64,000 nucleotides of DNA from Cytobacillus eiseniae. Its GTDB lineage: Bacteria > Bacillota > Bacilli > Bacillales > Cytobacillaceae. This document shows positions 62,659 to 64,000 of the stretch, piece by piece; position 1 is the first letter of the stretch, and each line of letters opens with the position of its first letter. Location: assembly GCF_017874625.1 (NCBI RefSeq), contig NZ_JAGIKZ010000002.1, positions 1-64,000 of the forward strand. The letters run 5' to 3'. A model generated the notes under the pieces. That model was given only the letters and a program-made list of their open reading frames with translations, searched no databases and was not told the DNA's origin. Position numbers and translations under genes: made by a program.

Positions 62659-63138
62659 TTAAAAAACTTCATTTCCTATCTTAGTTGTCCTTTCTTCCCA
62701 ATCGCGAGTGATGGTTAATTCTTTGATCGTTAATTGCCCTTTTTTCTCAATCGTTTCACTGGAATTCTCATCATAAAACTTCAATTTTAAAATATAATTA
62801 TAATCGATGGATCCGTCTTCCTTTTTCTTTTCTTCTTCAAGCACAATATCTTCTAATTCGATGCTTTTATTTGTTTTTTTTGCAATTAAAGGCCCTGTTG
62901 CAAAAACTCTGTTTGCCATTTGTTTTTCAAATTCTTTTTCCGAAAAGTAATTCTTCACTTTTTCGCCTATTTCAATTTCTGTTGGCGGATTTGAAGGGTC
63001 TTTGATGTTATATTGTACTGTTTTGTAATCTTTTACTAGTTTCAATATATCATCCTCGCTTACAGATTCTTTGCTGCTGCACCCAATTAAACCTAATAAT
63101 AAAGTAAATAATATAAATAATAAAAAAGGCTTTTTCAT
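62659..63138 (-). CDS. Lipoprotein of unknown function
   Basis: The 159-residue product has a lipoprotein signal (KKPFLLFILFTLLLGLIGCS) and a mature domain rich in Lys, Glu and Ile with no motif I know; YFSEKEFEKQMANRVF and LTIKELTITRDWEER suggest a small alpha/beta fold. GAGGGGAGAAAGT selects the ATG at 63138, well inside the longest frame. It follows rnjA on the same strand but behind a terminator. Confidence 0.78.
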   Translation of the reverse strand: MKKPFLLFILFTLLLGLIGCSSKESVSEDDILKLVKDYKTVQYNIKDPSNPPTEIEIGEKVKNYFSEKEFEKQMANRVFATGPLIAKKTNKSIELEDIVLEEEKKKEDGSIDYNYILKLKFYDENSSETIEKKGQLTIKELTITRDWEERTTKIGNEVF

Positions 63139-63235
63139 ACTTTCTCCCCTCGTTTCAATATTTTTCTTCCTAATTAAAAGTACGTTTAAAGGAATAATTA
63201 GTTTCCTTTTTATGCAATAAAAATAAGGCAAAGTA

Positions 63236-63266
63236 AAAACAGACTAAATCATAAGATTTAGTCTGT
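63236..63266 (-). terminator. Terminator of rnjA
   Basis: ACAGACTAAATC/GATTTAGTCTGT, perfect 12-bp stem with a four-base loop, followed on the minus strand by TTTTTAC. Confidence 0.88.
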
Positions 63267-63273
63267 TCACAAA

Positions 63274-64000
63274 TCATACTTCCATAATAATAGGTAAAAT
63301 CATTGGACGGCGTTTTGTTTTTTCGTATAAGAAAGGTGCAAGAGTATCAGTAATTTCATTTTTAATTTCTGACCATTGCGTCGTTTTACGTTCCATTACC
63401 TTGTTTAAATGCTTCGTAATAAGCGATTGTGCATCATTAATTAAATCACCAGATTCTCTCATATAGACAAACCCGCGAGAAATTAAATCTGGGCCAGCTG
63501 CAATTTTGAAGTCCTTCATATTAATGCTTACAACGACGACAACTAATCCTTCTTCTGAAAGAATACGGCGATCTCTTAATACTATATTTCCGATATCACC
63601 GATGCCGCTTCCATCAATATATACAGAACCAGATGGGATCTTCCCAGCAATCTGTGCTGCATTATCGCTTAAAGCAAGAACTTCCCCATTATCCATAATG
63701 AAGCAGTTTTCTTCTTCAACCCCACAATCAACAGCTAATTTTGCATGCATTTTTTGCATTCTATATTCACCATGGATCGGCATAAAGAATTTTGGTTTGA
63801 TTAGTCGAAGCATTAGCTTCTGTTCTTCTTGACCACCATGACCTGATGTGTGAATATCACTTAATTTACCGTAGATTACTTCTGCACCTGCACGAGAAAG
63901 TCTATCAATTGTTCTGCTTACACTAATTGTGTTTCCTGGAATTGGTGAAGATGAAAAGACAACAGTATCTCCAGGAATAATTTGAATCTGACGATGTGTG
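63274..64000 (-). CDS. rnjA: Ribonuclease J1, C-terminal part (cut by window edge)
   Basis: The frame is open to the right edge, so only the last 241 or so residues of about 555 are seen. RNase J1 is a metallo-beta-lactamase/beta-CASP enzyme with 5' exonuclease and endonuclease activity and a main player in mRNA decay and rRNA maturation. Visible are the beta-CASP part ([29 protein letters not shown]), motif [13 protein letters not shown] and the C-terminal domain ([32 protein letters not shown]). The first ATG inside the window (63813) is internal, not the start. Confidence 0.93.
   Translation of the reverse strand, partial: THRQIQIIPGDTVVFSSSPIPGNTISVSRTIDRLSRAGAEVIYGKLSDIHTSGHGGQEEQKLMLRLIKPKFFMPIHGEYRMQKMHAKLAVDCGVEEENCFIMDNGEVLALSDNAAQIAGKIPSGSVYIDGSGIGDIGNIVLRDRRILSEEGLVVVVVSINMKDFKIAAGPDLISRGFVYMRESGDLINDAQSLITKHLNKVMERKTTQWSEIKNEITDTLAPFLYEKTKRRPMILPIIMEV

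Noticed and set aside
1-64000. CRISPR arrays, insertion sequences, prophage, rRNA genes
   Set aside because: No regularly spaced identical direct repeats with unique spacers, no transposase or integrase-like protein and no rRNA-like sequence were seen.

Overview
The window is low-GC Firmicute DNA from a spore-forming member of the Bacillaceae. Evidence: sigI-rsgI, an alpha/beta-type spore protein, two sporulation-type histidine kinases, a Spo0E-like protein, a SinI-like protein, strong AGGAGG ribosome binding sites with frequent GTG/TTG starts, and stem-loop plus T-tract terminators. From memory of the Bacillus subtilis map, the conserved genes keep the order sigI-rsgI-sspD / ktrD-ykrP-kinE / kinD-mhqR / ykvI / ykvS / ptsH / ykwC / cheV-ykyB / ykuE-fadH / ykuI-ykuJ / darB-ccpC / ykuU-ykuV / ktrC / rnjA. 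The most interesting genes lie between these anchors.

Layout. 1-4.9 kb: palindrome cluster, NhaC antiporter, sigI-rsgI, sspD. 5.1-9.2 kb: a CuA-containing haem-copper reductase operon (subunits IIa, II, I), an array of structured repeats, then a Sco copper chaperone and a His/Met-bearing membrane protein. 9.2-17.2 kb: ktrD, a B12-type radical SAM protein, small genes (one interrupted by a stop, one SinI-like), tRNA-Arg with a nearby duplicate of its 3' end, and an acyltransferase. 17.5-31 kb: a two-gene fused 2-oxoacid:ferredoxin oxidoreductase, a chemoreceptor, a sporulation kinase with a Spo0E-like protein, a ZIP transporter and fixABCX. 31-47 kb: MFS exporter, kinD-like kinase, mhqR-like regulator, oligoendopeptidase, a MoxR/DUF58/DUF4129 operon, a lone ptsH, ykwC and small genes. 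47-64 kb: cheV, cyclic-di-GMP proteins, Tat-type phosphoesterase, fadH, ansB, darB, ccpC, thiol redox genes, ktrC and the 3' end of rnjA.

How the genes fit together. (i) The haem-copper subunit I keeps every metal-ligand His but has Asn at the position of the cross-linked active-site Tyr of ba3 oxidases, and two K-pathway positions are changed. This favours a CuA-type nitric oxide reductase over an O2 reductase; its promoter has an Fnr-like half-palindrome near -41.5. (ii) fixABCX (NADH/quinone/ferredoxin bifurcating ETF type, with a probable CcpA cre site) lies 7 kb from the ferredoxin-linked oxidoreductase, with no nif gene in view. A ferredoxin-centred energy module is a reasonable hypothesis. 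(iii) KtrC, KtrD and DarB form a K+/c-di-AMP theme. (iv) Two sporulation kinases, a Spo0E-like phosphatase and a SinI-like antirepressor feed the Spo0A/SinR decision.

Two families of structured intergenic repeat are present: a tandem array at 7443-7843 with covarying arms, and clusters of phased short palindromes at three distant sites. No insertion sequence, CRISPR array or prophage was seen.
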